From Podarcis raffonei (taxonomy: Eukaryota > Chordata > Lepidosauria > Squamata > Lacertidae): a DNA stretch of 64,000 bases. Location of the stretch: positions 56,270,001 through 56,334,000 of the forward strand of contig NC_070613.1 in the NCBI RefSeq assembly GCF_027172205.1. The letters run 5' to 3'. The first letter of the stretch is position 1, and each line of letters starts with the position of its first letter. The notes under the pieces were generated by a model. It was not told the origin of the DNA and did not search any database. It saw nothing but the letters and a program-made list of their open reading frames with translations. A program made the position numbers and the translations under genes. This document shows, one piece after another, positions 23,023-46,180 of the stretch.

Positions 23023-26000
23023 TATTCTGCTTACCTGCTTAAGAAAGCTTGGGGGGGCAGCCAGGTGGAGATTTCAGTCATCAAGCTTGGCATCCAGAGA
23101 TCTCCACGTGGTCACAATTGGACCCACGCCAGTAGCAAAATGCGCCTTGCTAATTTCTAACACTGAATGCCCCTGCTTAAACGTGTAGCTATGGGCATAT
23201 TCGGACTGTGTTGCTCTTTTTGGATTGAAGTCAGTCACGTACCAGAAAATTCAGGTCGCACAGTTAGTTGATTTGATGCTCTTCTGAAACAAACCTGCCC
23301 CCCCAAAAAAACTGGGATAACAACATTTGATTCAATGTTGAATAAAAGCCTTGCAAACCAATTGGAATTAATGCTCAGTAAATAGCCAGCTTTGCCCAAC
23401 CTCCCTGCAAACTTTGTGCAAACAAATCAGGTTGAATGTGTAATAAACTGGGTGCCTGAAAGCAACCTAGCTCTCCATTACCCAGTTCCTAAAATTTAAC
23501 AGTATTGTGTTATATTGAAGTCTTACAAGTTTGCACTGCACAAATTTGTAGAATGGTATACCCAAGTCTCACTTTCAGCACTGCCTGGTATTGACAGCCA
23601 TGAGAATAACATGGTTTTAAATTAGAACTTTAGCAACCCAGCATAAATTCTTGTTCAGCCCATGATGAAATCCTTAATATCTTTTCTGCTCTCCATTACC
23701 ACTTTAGAACAAATCTTACAACTTGAACTTAAAAAACCCAAAAAAAGCTTGTGCTCCCCAAGACCTCATTGAATCAGAATTGCTGAGTTGGGAGCCACTT
23801 GTCTCCAGTATATGCGACATCATCTTATTCCAGTGTCCTCATCCTTTCGCCATTTTTGTCCCCTGGGATCAGAGTTCTCAATAAGAGAGTTCAGATTAAC
23901 TAGGCTTCACTACCTTGTCAGCCACACACTGTGAAAGGGGTTAAAAAGAAAAGTGAGTGTACATCCCTGCATATGCTCAAAGCTGGAGGTGGACAATGAA
24001 GGTGCCTGGATGTCCCTCCATCCTTGACAGGTGCTCAGAGCACCCTTTGGACACAGACACAGAACAAGCCTTTTCCCTCTCTCCAAAGAGTGTGTGTGTT
24101 TTTCTGTTCTCTGCTCCAAACTTAGACCTAGAAAGAGGAGCATTTTCTTTGACCTTGTGGTTGATATGAGATGTAGTATGTGATTGTGGGCAACACCCTG
24201 GGCCTTGTGGGAAGGGTGCATGTATGTCTTGGTGCTTGCAAGTAAGGCAAGCCAAAACTTGTTGAGCCCTGCATTTGGTAACAGTGAGAAAGAAAGGGCC
24301 CTACCAATGAGTTTCAAGAGAGCTGAATGCCAGGGAGAGGGGACTCTTAAGACCAACCAGGAGTTCCCTTTGTGTGGAGGAGCTCTACGTTAGTGATGGG
24401 TGGAAAGTAAATTTGGATCTACTAGTAGATCTCTGGGTGGTAAGGATTTAAGCAGATTGGACAGGCCCACTCCTGCACTACACAGCTATGTCAGCATGTG
24501 CATAGGCCGGGCCTCTCCTCATGGTTGCTGCATTCTTTGGGAGCGGTGCAGTTGACTTGTTGCCCCCTCACACATGATGCAAAGGGGGTTTGCCTGCATC
24601 CCCCTAATGTGAAAGGCATCGCTGACAACTCTGGGAGGGATAGGCAATCATGGCATATGCAAACTTCTGTCTTATAAGTGTCTTCAGTGGGAAAAGAAGT
24701 GTAAACTTTACGTCTTGTTGCAGAAATACTAGGAAAGATTTCTAAAATGTATTTTTGCTTCCCTGGGATCTTGTTTTGACCTGAAACATGTGCTGGACTT
24801 TTGTTTTACTGGTTGCTGTAGTTCAGCTATGTGAAGTGTTCCAGAGCTGATGAGAACAGGTGGCATTGAACAAGTCTTGCTAAAGGCAGGGCAGATATAC
24901 AGAGGCAGCCCACCTGCGGTCTTAAGTCTTTAGATTATGAACTGTTAAATGCCCCACTTGCCCTCAAAACTACTTGTATAGAAGGCAATTGTAGGGAGAG
25001 AGAAAACTGAGAATGCTTTGGCCCAAGGCCACACTCTGACTTCATAGTTAAGCTGTGATTTGAAGTAGTCAAGGCTCTAGCAACAAGACTATGTTCATGA
25101 ATCTTGCTCTTGTACCACATCTCCAACTTCCATTATAAATGCATACATTCCTAAAATGGAAACCACAAAGAGATTCTCTTTCTCTCTTTGGCCTGCATTT
25201 AATTAATCGGGAAAATGCAAGGTGGAATAAGACATTGAGAGTTTCTGCCTAGCACTTACTGTGTTGATAATTGATCAAATTATTTTGCCATAAAATACCT
25301 TTGCTACCGGGGGAAAAAGACAAGCTTCAGTTACATTGTCAACTTACTGCACTGGCTATAATGAATCTTAGACAAACTTGCCAGGAGTATTACATTTCTT
25401 TGTTTGAAATGGGAGTAACATAGTCAAACAAAGAAAATAGTCCTTTTACAGTTATTTTAAATGTACAAGAAACAGTATTTTAATGCCTTTTATCAACTTT
25501 TAAAATGTTTTTCTCAATTTCATTTTCAGCATATAGTATACCTGTACTGGGCCTTGGATTTGTATGTAGAAAATCTTTTCATTAAATTTATCTCTAAGCT
25601 AAAAATATTTCTCTTAAGAGTTGTTAGTCTGTACCTGCTAGCAGCAACATGGGGAAGTTGTTCTAATCTTCTTAACACTTACATTTGTGTATTCTAAACT
25701 TGGATTTCTTGTGGGGATGTGCATAATCCTGTGCTTTACATATTAAGTTTTATCCAAAACACTTTGAGCTTTTGTACAGATTGGTGTCACTACCTCCTTT
25801 CTTCCTATGAAGCTATTAGGGAGAACTCTCTGGTTCGTAATTAAACTGGTAAATAACCCCCTCTCAATCTGAAGTAATGTGGGTGACTATGAGACAGAAT
25901 GTCTTCTTGTTTGCTCCTTGGCTATAGGATACTCTCCATTAAGAGGCTCACCTGGTGCCTATTCTAATGGGGGGGGGGGTTGTGTCAGGCAAAAACTTTG

Positions 26001-27242
26001 TATTCTCTCAGGTCATTTAGCACCATTTTCTGTTACCAACATCTGTCAAATTTCCTTCCACTGCAATAATATTTCCTAGCTTCTGATCATGGCAATGGCA
26101 AGTAAGCTAACAAAAGAACCCTAGAGTTTTATATTCATTTGCGCTGTCATCTGGGTATCCTAATGGCTGTTGTGATGAACACAGTGTGAAGGGAAGATGT
26201 CCAGTAGACAGGCACCAGGGAGTTGCAGTGTCTTGGGATGAGTCACTGAGCAGTTGTGAATAAATACGTCCCATTCATGCATCACTTGTTGATTTCAGTA
26301 AATACCAATGTATCTAGGCTGCGGAATAAAATGTGAAACTGCCATTGTAATACATTGAAGGGTATTACATATTAAATACCCATGGTAACTCTTAAACCAG
26401 AGGCAGTGGGCCTTTGGCCCTCCAGATGTTGCTGGACTCTTCCCCCCCCCCATTAAGTGTTTTGATAACTTAGTTTATTAAATCACTAACATGCTCAGAC
26501 TGCTCAAGTGATGGAAGAACAGTCATACTGTATTCCTGAATGGTGAGAACATTTTCAGAGTAGATTGCTTCATCCCTGCCAAAAATGATGGGATTTGCTA
26601 TTTTGATGGCTTGCTTTGGGGATGTTAGCAGGTGTGGCAGGGATGATGCCATTAGTAGTTATATGATAAATTGTCCCACTGTCTTGTGGTAATGATGCAT
26701 AGCGGTAAAGAGACTGAGGTAATGCGTCTAGAAGGCCCCAACAGAAACCTCACTCTCCTTGGAGGTGGTGTTTGTCAAATTTGTTGGCTTTACTCCCCGT
26801 CTGACATGGTAATGTATGCAAAATTCTTCAAATATTCAAAATATTCATGCTAAAAATTATTATTAGCTTTGTGTCCCCAGAACATATTTTAGAAGCAGTA
26901 GGTATTGTCTACTGTTTAAAAGTGCCCTAGATAAACCACATGTTAAGGGAAGTAATGTCAGTATTTTAATTAGTTAGACAAGAGTAATTTGCCATTCTGC
27001 TATGCAGAACTTTATTCCAGTTTTTACAAAATTTGTATACAGCCCTGTTCCAAATATCTCAGAGCAACATATGTGGTACTTTCTCATTTTATCATCAAAA
27101 TCCTTTTAAGCATAAGATAGTGAAGGTCTCCTTCACATTTAAGTTGTAAAATGTACACACTATACATCCAGCTGTGTGCATTTGACATGCACATTATACA
27201 CAATAGCTATGCCAGAAAGTTGGGATGGACCAAATCTCCCTG

Positions 27243-27491
27243 CTGGGTACCTTGGAAGTCGAATGGAATCTGTTCCGGAAGTCCTTTCAACTTCCAAAAC
27301 ATTCGAAAACCAAAGTGTGGCTTCTGATTGGCTGCAGGAAGCTCCTGCAGCCAATCTGACGCCCTGGAAGCCCTGTCGGACATTCAGCTTCCAAAAATAG
27401 TTCGTAAACCGGAACAGTCGCTTCCGGGTTTGCGGCGTTTCGAAGCCAAAACATTCAAGAACTAGACTGTTCGACTTCTAAGGTACGACTG
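27243..27491. mobile_element. TA-flanked MITE (GAAGTCGAAC type)
   Basis: TACCTTGGAAGTCGAATGG on the left and TCGACTTCTAAGGTACGACTG on the right, followed by TA. The centre has GGCTTCTGATTGGCTGCAGG. The same family recurs at 43206 and, in part, at 13985. Confidence 0.65.
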
Positions 27492-27710
27492 TACATGCTT
27501 CCATATCGTGTGAAATGTCCCGGATTTAGGTTTCCATGTTCAGCCACTGCATCACACCAATACGTGGTCTGTAACAGCACTAAGCTGTTGAGATTCACAT
27601 ACATTTAAGCAGACTGTTACTGAAAACAGCACTTTCACAGACTTTGGCTGTAGATATCTTACTTGCATTTTATTTTACACTCCATTGTGGCTTCTGTTTA
27701 TGGTCTTTCT

Positions 27711-27966
27711 CATGGGTAGGCAAACTAAGGCCTGGGGGCTGGATCCGGCCCAATCGCCTTCTAAATCCGGCCCACGGACGGTCCGGGAATCAGCATGTTT
27801 TTACATGAGTAGAATGTGTGTTTTTTATTTAAAATGCCTCTCTTGGTTATTTGTGGGGCATAGGAATTTGTCCATTCCCCCCCCCAAAAAAAAATATAGT
27901 CTGGCTGCCCACAAAGTCTGAGGGACAGTGGACCGGCCCCCTGCTGAAAAAGTTTGCTGACCCCTG
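27711..27966. mobile_element. hAT-type MITE (CAGGGGTCAGCAAACT family)
   Basis: From CATGGGTAGGCAAACTAAGG to AAGTTTGCTGACCCCTG. The flanks GTCTTTCT and TTCTTTCT agree at seven of eight bases, the 8-bp duplication expected of hAT elements. Confidence 0.8.
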
Positions 27967-28604
27967 TTCTTTCTGATTACTTCTAATGGCTTTTAGATTT
28001 ATCTTTACTGTATATAGATGCTACTGTTAAGAAGTTAGTAGATGCTGTAGACCAGCCGGGGCATGCAAAAGTGCAGTCAAGCACTACAGCAGATACTTCT
28101 AGTGATGGCATTCTCTTTCTACCTCCAAACTGGTCATGTTACATGACTCATAACAGTGATCTCTTTGCAGAGGGTGTTTTATTTTGTCTAGTTTTTCACA
28201 ATATGAAGGGAGGTTTAGAACTGTGGACTCTGTTTCCACTGCAGCCATGATTAACAAGGATGAATACCTACAAATATGCATTTAAAAAAGCAGAAGCCTA
28301 AATTATATGTCTGGGTAGGCTTGCTTTAAAAAAACAACTTTTAGCAAGCATCTCAAATAATATATCAATGGTACCGGCCTAGTATTAAATACATGGCACC
28401 TGTAAAATACAAGTTCTGCAGATCCCAACAGTACTTTTGTATTGTAGTCCTCCTTCCTTGTAGCTGTGGACAGCTTTTAGTTGCATAAGGTCTTTAAGAG
28501 TCCAGTACTTGGCTGCCTCAGTTCTGAAAATATAACAGGTGTATGCTTTTCCTGTTTCCAATCAAACTGTCACAAAACCCTGTTGTCACTAATTTGACAA
28601 CCTT

Positions 28605-29055
28605 ATATGTAAAAGGTCTTCCCAGTAGTGACGTATGGAAGTGAGAGCTGGACCATAAAGAAGGCTGATCGCCGAAGAATTGATGCTTTTGAATTTTGGT
28701 GCTGGAGGAGACACTTGAGAGTCCCATGGACTGCAAGAAGATCAAATGCATCCATTCTTAAGGAAATCAGCCCTGAGTGCTCACTGGAAGGACAGATCGT
28801 GAAGCTGAGGCTCTAGTACTTTGGCCACCTCATGAGAAGAGAAGACTCCCTGGAGAAGACACTGATGCTGGGAAAGATGGAGGGCACAAGGAGAAGGGGG
28901 CGACAGAGGACGAGATGGTTGGATAGTGTTTTCGAGGTTACCAGCATGAGTTTGACCAAACTGCGGGAGGTAGTGGAGGACAGAGGTGCCTGGCGTGCTC
29001 TGGTCCAGGGGGTCACGAAGAGTCGGACACAACTAAAGGACTAAACAACAACAAT
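28605..29055 (+). mobile_element. Bov-B (RTE) LINE 3' fragment
   Basis: The translation reads VTYGSESWTIKKADRRRIDA, WCWRRHLRVPW, GKMEGTRRRGRQRTRWLD and LREVVEDRGAWRALVQGV, ending SRTQLKD and an ACAACAACAA tail. This is the end of RTE/Bov-B ORF2. An in-frame stop lies near 28814. Bov-B is common in squamates, which supports the organism call. Confidence 0.9.
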
Positions 29056-29451
29056 ATGTAAATGCATATCCTATGAGCTTTGCATTCTATATAATGAACT
29101 GGAAAGCAAATGTAAGCAGCCAAGTGTACAAAAAAAAAGTATCATCTATGATACCCAACTTTTCTCTTGTAATAAGCTGTGGGCTAACAGAGTTGTTGAA
29201 TGTTAAATTCTTCTATGCCTAGAGTGGTTTAGTACATACAGCATTTTAAAGGAAAAATTAAGTTTTTCCTACAAATGCCATTTATCCATGCATACATTAA
29301 GCTGTGATCCTGTGCTTGTTTCCTTGGGAATAAGCTCTCTTGAACACAGTAGCACTTCCTATGCAAGTTTGCTGAGAAGCATCAGTCTGCATAACAGTTA
29401 AGTGTATGTAAGTCAAACTTTCTGAATAGTCCTTGTATCTAAATGTATATA

Positions 29452-29665
29452 CAGAACCTCGGGTTCCAAACACTTCAGGTTCCAAACTCCGCTAACCCGG
29501 AAGTAGTACCTCGGGTTACAAACTTTGCCCCAGGATGAGAATGGAAATCGTGTGGCGGCGGCAGCAGGAGGCCCCATTAGCGAAAGCGCACCTCAGGTTA
29601 AGAATAATTTCAGGTTAAGAACGGACCTCTGGAACGAATTAAGTTCGTAACCCGAGGTACTACTG
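29452..29665. mobile_element. TA-flanked MITE, CAGTGGTACCTCGGG family
   Basis: CAGAACCTCGGGTTCCAAAC to AACCCGAGGTACTACTG between TA dinucleotides, with GCGGCGGCAGCAGGAGGCCC inside. Confidence 0.75.
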
Positions 29666-29913
29666 TATTCATGAACTGGCTAGCTACTCCCTTATTGGAA
29701 TTAACACCACTGTATTAGAAGTGGAAATCTGTCATCAGATCTCTCAACACTTCCTTTTTTAAAGCATCTGCTAGACCCCCAGAATAAACTAGCATGGCAA
29801 AGGGGAATGTTTGTAACTGTCTTCCCCATTCCCAGCTACTATTTGCTCTAGAGGGAAAAACATTAAGGTACCATACATATGTGGTGTGTGTATGTGTGTA
29901 CACAGAAAGAACA

Positions 29914-30045
29914 AACAAGTGTGGTGTAGCAATTGAAGTGTTGGACTAAGACCTGGAAGATCAGGGTTCAAATCCCCACTTGGCCATGGAGCTCACTGAA
30001 TGACTTTGGGCCAGTCATTCATGTCTGAGGCTTACACTTACATTT
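29914..30045 (+). mobile_element. tRNA-derived SINE, head only
   Basis: AGTGTGGTGTAGCAATTGAA, then GGTTCAAATCCCCAC and GACTTTGGGCCAGTCA, is the same family as the copy at 22806, lacking the tail. Confidence 0.6.
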
Positions 30046-30177
30046 GCCATACTTAGATTTTTCCCCAGATACTTCAAACCATGAAGGCTAAATTCAAAGT
30101 TCACACCCCCCTTTAAAAAAATAGGTGTGTTAGAGGACTTTGAACTAGTTTTATATGTGAATATGTCCACAAAGCAG

Positions 30178-30260
30178 AAACAACTGGAAGAGTTGTAACT
30201 CAGTGGTAGATCACATGTTTTTCATACAAAAGGTTGCAGGTTCAATCCCAAGCATGTTAA
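30178..30260 (+). mobile_element. tRNA-like SINE head
   Basis: GTAACTCAGTGGTAGATCAC, then GGTTGCAGGTTCAATCCC, has A-box and B-box spacing like a tRNA but no paired acceptor stem, so it is a SINE remnant and not a tRNA gene. Confidence 0.55.
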
Positions 30261-30519
30261 TTTTTTTTATATCTAAAAGCTGAAAGCCATCCTTATTCAG
30301 AGAACAATTCTCTTTGCTTGATTCTGTTATGCTGAGCAGGTTTTGTTTGTATTACTGCAATTGTTTTTGAAGTTGGGCTAAGTCATGGGAGCATGCTTCT
30401 ACTTATTTTGTAGCTATTGTACATTTTAGTTACTGAACCTCCTTATGAATGTTTAAAAATCCTTATTAATTCAAAAAACATTTCTTCACCCAGGTTCCTT
30501 CTTTGTGTGAAATATCTGA

Positions 30520-41366
<10,847 letters not shown>

Positions 41367-43125
41367 TCAAAGTTCCAAACTCTCATCATCCCTTGATCAT
41401 ACTAATAAAATCCATAACTTATAGCATGCCATTTGGAGGCTCCTATGACTGAATTACTCTTAACAGTTTGGAAATTGTAATGTACCACTTAAAGCATGAA
41501 TTGGGACAGCACTGAAAGTCTTTCACTGAAAAAGTTTAATGTGGCTTCAAGAGAGCAGAATTCAACCCATTTCATAACTTGCTGCCTCTCACCATGGTTC
41601 TTCTGAATGTAGAGGGTTTTTTTCATGGGCAGTCCATCTTGAACTGTAAACAAAGCATTACTTTCTATCATTTCTCCTAAAGCATACAGTTTTCTATCAC
41701 CCAAACTTCACTTTGTCTTCTACTGCCTTGGAAACTACAGCAGTGGTCAAAACTAAGCAAAGGTAGTGTATATATGCTTTTTTTTGCAGTTATAAGAATA
41801 TGCAAATTAGAGAAGAGAAACGAGCTCTGTTCTCTGCTTCTATTGGAAGTCATTTATACATGGAATTAGCTTAGACAAATGGTATAAACTCATGAGTATA
41901 TTTGAATATGCCTTAATTTTAAAAAAAAAACTTAAAAAAAGTTAACGTAGTTAAGGGTGTATCTTCCTTGTGATGCACTGAGGTGTGTGCATCACTGTGA
42001 AAGTATATCCTTCAGTGTGGAGTGCAGTTTTTGTGAGCAATTTTGCTAACTAGCTGTGTGCTAGCAGTATCTCTGATCAGAAAAGTGTGCCATACTCTGG
42101 GTCTTTAATAATCCAGAGCATACTATTAACCTGTGATTCAATGAAGATTGCTTTTGCTTACAGTGGAAGGGCCGTCATAGACATCTGAGATTGAATATAA
42201 AAAGAGGGTGGAGCACATTCCAGTCAGAAGTGGTCACGTATTTCTTAATGCACAGATATTGACACTGCCCTTTGGCAACTACTTAATTTGGGTAAGGTAT
42301 CTTCCTAGGGTTGGGGCACAGTGTGGGACAAATAGTTGCTGGTAGATGTGTTCTTAGAGCACAAATTGATCTTGCTCTTAGGGCTGTCTGGAAAATATAA
42401 ATTTTCCATTTTTCTGTGTTGCTCCTGTCTAAGGCTTTGGAAATGTTAGCTATGCATTACCTAATGGGAAAGCGTTATAGCTACTTTTTCTGATATCAGT
42501 CAAACACCCCACTATACTTTGCAGTATGGAAATATTGGCCATGTGCTTCCATAATCCCTCATTGATACACTAAAATGTATTGCCCTTTACTGTTCTGCTT
42601 TTTGAAATATAATTAGTACATTTAGTATGTGGAATTGAAAGATAAAGCACTATCTGAGGCTTTTAAGTTTCTTGGGTGTAGGTGTAAAGGTTAGATCAGT
42701 TACAAAAAACACTTTTTTTATATACATGTGTGAATTTATGAAATGACAGTTCAAGATGTGTCTGAGCAAACTAGACAACACATATTTAACATGCTAACAA
42801 GTAGACATTAGGAATGTGGCTGTTTAGAGAACACTTGTTTATCAAAACTTTTTGTATGTACATTCTCCTGTAGACGCTACCATGTGCAGAATTAGTTCTT
42901 GATGTGCCTGGCCAAGCAGATTGGTCCTCATCTTATTGTGTATTTGTTTTCAGTCTGTCTAACCAGGGAGTTTAACCACTAACATTGATGTTTGTGTAAT
43001 GGGAACCAAGGTGTTATGAAGCCAATGGACACAGAGAAACTATTGTCATAGGCTGATGCCTTACCAGATTCTTTTTATTTGCTATTTGAGCCATTGACTA
43101 TGAATAAACTTTCATTTTTAAAAAA
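41367..43125 (+). other. RALA: RALA 3' UTR (end inferred)
   Basis: About 1.75 kb follows the stop codon with no transposon signature, then AATAAA at 43103-43108 and an A-rich stretch. The length resembles the long 3' UTR I recall for mammalian RALA. A closer AATAAA near 41403 could give a short isoform. Confidence 0.65.
43103..43108 (+). promoter_or_regulatory. RALA: Likely RALA polyadenylation signal
   Basis: Canonical AATAAA in TGAATAAACTTTC followed by an A/T-rich region. A MITE begins about 100 bp further on, so the transcript unit seems to end just before the repeats resume. Confidence 0.6.
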
Positions 43126-43205
43126 ATATTTTGTGGAATGCTAATTACAAAACTTTCATTCCAGATGAGTGACTTTACCATTGCTTCTGTTAAGTTTTTC
43201 CTGTA

Positions 43206-43440
43206 CAGTGGTACCTTAGTTGTCGAACAAATTGGCTCCTGAACGTCGCAAACCCAAAAGTGAGTGTTCTGGTTTGCAAAAATTCTTTGGAAGCCAAGCG
43301 TCCGACGCAGCTTACATGACTTCTGATTGCCTGCAGGAAGTTCCTGCAACCAATTGGAAGCCACGCCTTGGTTTGCGAACCATTCTGGGAGTCGAACAGA
43401 CTCCCGGAACAGATTAAATTTGAGAACCAAGATACCACTG
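43206..43440. mobile_element. TA-flanked MITE just downstream of RALA
   Basis: CAGTGGTACCTTAGTTGTCG to GAACCAAGATACCACTG between TA dinucleotides. The centre has CTTCTGATTGCCTGCAGGAA, shared with the copy at 27243. Confidence 0.75.
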
Positions 43441-43848
43441 TATATAAAATGGATTTCCTAACTTGTTAAAGTCCAGGAATCTGCTCAACTGAGATTATAT
43501 TGTTGATGCTTCACAAATGGAAGTCTGCGTTGAAAGTGTGATTGTTGGGCAAATTAGTAATCACAGAGCTGTGTGAAAGTAACCTATTACTAATCTGATG
43601 CACTGTAGAACTTTGTGCCCTGCACTCTCCTGTGGCCATTTCCCACTTTCCCTACTCCCATCTCAGTTCTTGCCAAAACAGCACGATAATCCAAATATTG
43701 CCGTTGGAACAAATGGCATATTAATACAAATATGTCCTGACTCTTCTTCTCTGAAACATGCTCCAGCTTTGGTTGAAAAGGGCCAGAGCTGCCTTTGCAG
43801 AGTGAGGCGCCTGCCTCAGGTAGCAGATAGTGAGAGATAGGGACTAAA

Positions 43849-44097
43849 CAGTACCTCGGGATGCGAACGTGATCCGTTCCGGAGCCCCGTTCACATCCCG
43901 GAGCGAATGTAACCCGTGTCTGCGCGTGTGTGGGTCACGTTTTAGCACTTCTGCGCATGCGCGTGACGTCATTTTGACGGTCTGCGCATGCGCGCGCATT
44001 GAAACCCGGAAGTAACGTGCTCCGTTACTTCCGGGTTACCACAGAGCGCAACCCAAAAATGCCTAACCCGAAGCGTATTCATCCCGAGGTATGATTG
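43849..44097. mobile_element. MITE, CAGTACCTCGGG variant (left of a tandem pair)
   Basis: CAGTACCTCGGGATGCGAAC to CATCCCGAGGTATGATTG, rich in CpG and with TGCGCATGCGCG inside. It ends at the TA that also starts the next element. Confidence 0.7.
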
Positions 44098-44099
44098 TA

Positions 44100-44319
44100 C
44101 AGTGGTACCTTTGGTTACGGACGCTACAGGTTACAGACTCCGCTAACCCAGAAATAGTACCTTGGGTTAAGAACTTTGCTTCAGGATGAGAACAGAAATC
44201 GTGCGGTGCGGCAGCAGAGGGAGGCCCCATTAGCTCAAGTGGTGCTTCAGGTTAAGAACAGTTTCAGGTTAAGAACGGGCCTCCAGAATGAATTAAGTTC
44301 TTAACCCAAGGTACCACTG
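44100..44319. mobile_element. TA-flanked MITE (right of a tandem pair)
   Basis: CAGTGGTACCTTTGGTTACG to AACCCAAGGTACCACTG. It shares the TA at 44098-44099 with the element on its left. Confidence 0.75.
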
Positions 44320-44939
44320 TATGTGCATCCCTCTGCCTGGCACCTTGCTGCCCTTGGGTGCAGTGAATAATGTTGTTCTGGTGCCGGTGTAAGAATCCAT
44401 TCTGTTGACTTTACTGTAGTCATTTAAATTTGGGTTCTTCACTAAACGGAAAAACATTCTCACTGCTATTGTATGAATTGTGTTTGATTGGATAACACAG
44501 GGAGCACCTCTTGTTTCTTCAACTGCAAGCACACATGATAACATTTTATCAAAACATGGCTGGAACACACTTGGACCTGCATCCAAAGTTTCACATGGCC
44601 AGGGAGGTTTGGAGTTGTTTCTCAAACAGCATCAAACATGACAAACTAATTTTGAAATAGATGTGAATTAAACATGGTATTGGATTCTGCTGTTCAAAGG
44701 AGAAACAACATGCACAGTGAATTTGACCAAAGTTGCTTTTGGAAATTATAAAAGCCAACAAAGAACTTACACTTACAAATAAATTGAGGCAATTATAATA
44801 TGGGTATTATTATTATTATTATTATTATACCACCCTTCTTCTGTAGATCTCAGATAAGAACACAAAATACATATTAAAATACATAATAAAACAAAAAATA
44901 ACCCACCCCTTCTGTTCATCCAGCATGTACCGTATTTTT

Positions 44940-45187
44940 TGCTCTATAAGACTCACTTTTTCCCTCCTAAAAAGTAAGGGGAAATGTGTGTGCGTCTTAT
45001 GGAGGAAATGCAGACTGCAAAGCTATCCCAGAAGCCAGAACAGCAAGAGGGATTGCTGCTTTCACTGAGCAGCGATCCCTCTTGCTGTTCTGGCTTCTGA
45101 GATTCAGAATATTTTTTTCTTGTTTTCCTCCTCCAAAAACTAGGTGCGTCTTGTGGTCTGGTGCGTCTTATAGAGCGAAAAATACGG
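44940..45187. mobile_element. TA-flanked MITE with long internal hairpin
   Basis: Ends CCGTATTTTTTGCTCTATAA and TTATAGAGCGAAAAATACGG, with TA at both flanks. Inside, 45029-45060 pairs with 45068-45099 over 32 bases with one G-T pair and a 7-base loop. Confidence 0.8.
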
Positions 45188-46104
45188 TAAATTAATCTTC
45201 ATCACTATAACCATATCTATTCCCATTTCATTGTAACATAAATGTGTTCCAAGTGGCTTTGAAATCTATTCCATCCTTGTTTTCATTGTCCTTGACAGAT
45301 GAATACTAATTACAGCATGGTCGCCTGGCTTGTAGATGTGCTTGCCCTTTCTTCTGCCATATGTAAAGTGTCACCTGTTCACTCCTTTAGGCATCTTATG
45401 TGAAGGCATATCTTTTTGGCCAGGTTTTTCTTGAGCCATCAAATTGGGCCTTGTTATTAGTATTTGTTTAACCTTTTCCTATACTTTTTATGATACTGTT
45501 TCATTATTTTTGTAAACTATTTATACATTTTTAAATATTAAGGGTTATAGAAGGGCTTTTAAATAAACATATTTTAAGATAAAGGGGAGTGTGTTCTGAA
45601 CCTCTTGAACTTTTGTACAGACCATTTGAAATCTAAAACTGATTTGCTGAGATTGAAGGAGAAGATCAACTATGAAAAGAGATCAAGAAAGACACGTGTG
45701 ATTCATTGTTCTAGAAAACTTATGAATTCTCATTTTAACCACTTCAGGTTAAAGAATCATCCACATTTTTTCCAGAGGTTTATGTGTTATAGACACTGGC
45801 CCGTGAACAATGCTATCGTATGAAAGAGCCCTAACTCTATGGAAGCCTCAAGGCCTTGGCATGCACCAGTTAACCTACCAATGTGGCAAGGATTGTAGCA
45901 TGTGAAGTGAGGGGCTGGAAACCTAATGCTTTTAGAAAAGGATATGGGAAGCACAAAATGAGTAATGCTTATATTAATGAGAAGACATTGCAGTAAAGTG
46001 TAATGCCAGTGTTTTGAGGCATAATTTTGAGGCACATCAAGATTATAAAAGCCGCCAACTATATTTAGATAGGTCAGGGGCACATTTGGAGTTTTGAAGA
46101 AGTA

Positions 46105-46180
46105 CAGTGGTACCTCGGGTTACAGACGCTTCAGGTTACAGATGCTTCAGGTTACAGACTCCGCTAACCCAGAAATAGTA
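46105..46180. mobile_element. Truncated MITE, CAGTGGTACCTCGGG family
   Basis: Only the left end is present (CAGTGGTACCTCGGGTTACA, then CCGCTAACCCAGAAATAGTA), with GATGCTTCAGGTTACAGA repeated. Confidence 0.65.

Larger units (their letters stand above)
20696..30493 (+). other. RALA: RALA intron 1
   Basis: It runs from the CpG-island donor to the acceptor before the ATG exon. It holds two tRNA-type SINEs, MITEs, a hAT MITE and a Bov-B LINE piece listed separately. I see no coding exon in the rest. Confidence 0.55.

Noticed and set aside
23910-24356. 148-aa minus-strand open frame in RALA intron 1
   Set aside because: No recognisable family and no splice or start context; the overlapping frames on both strands are equally open.
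30178-30260. Possible tRNA gene
   Set aside because: The A and B boxes are present but there is no paired acceptor stem or plausible anticodon arm, and similar heads occur elsewhere in the window, so it is a SINE.
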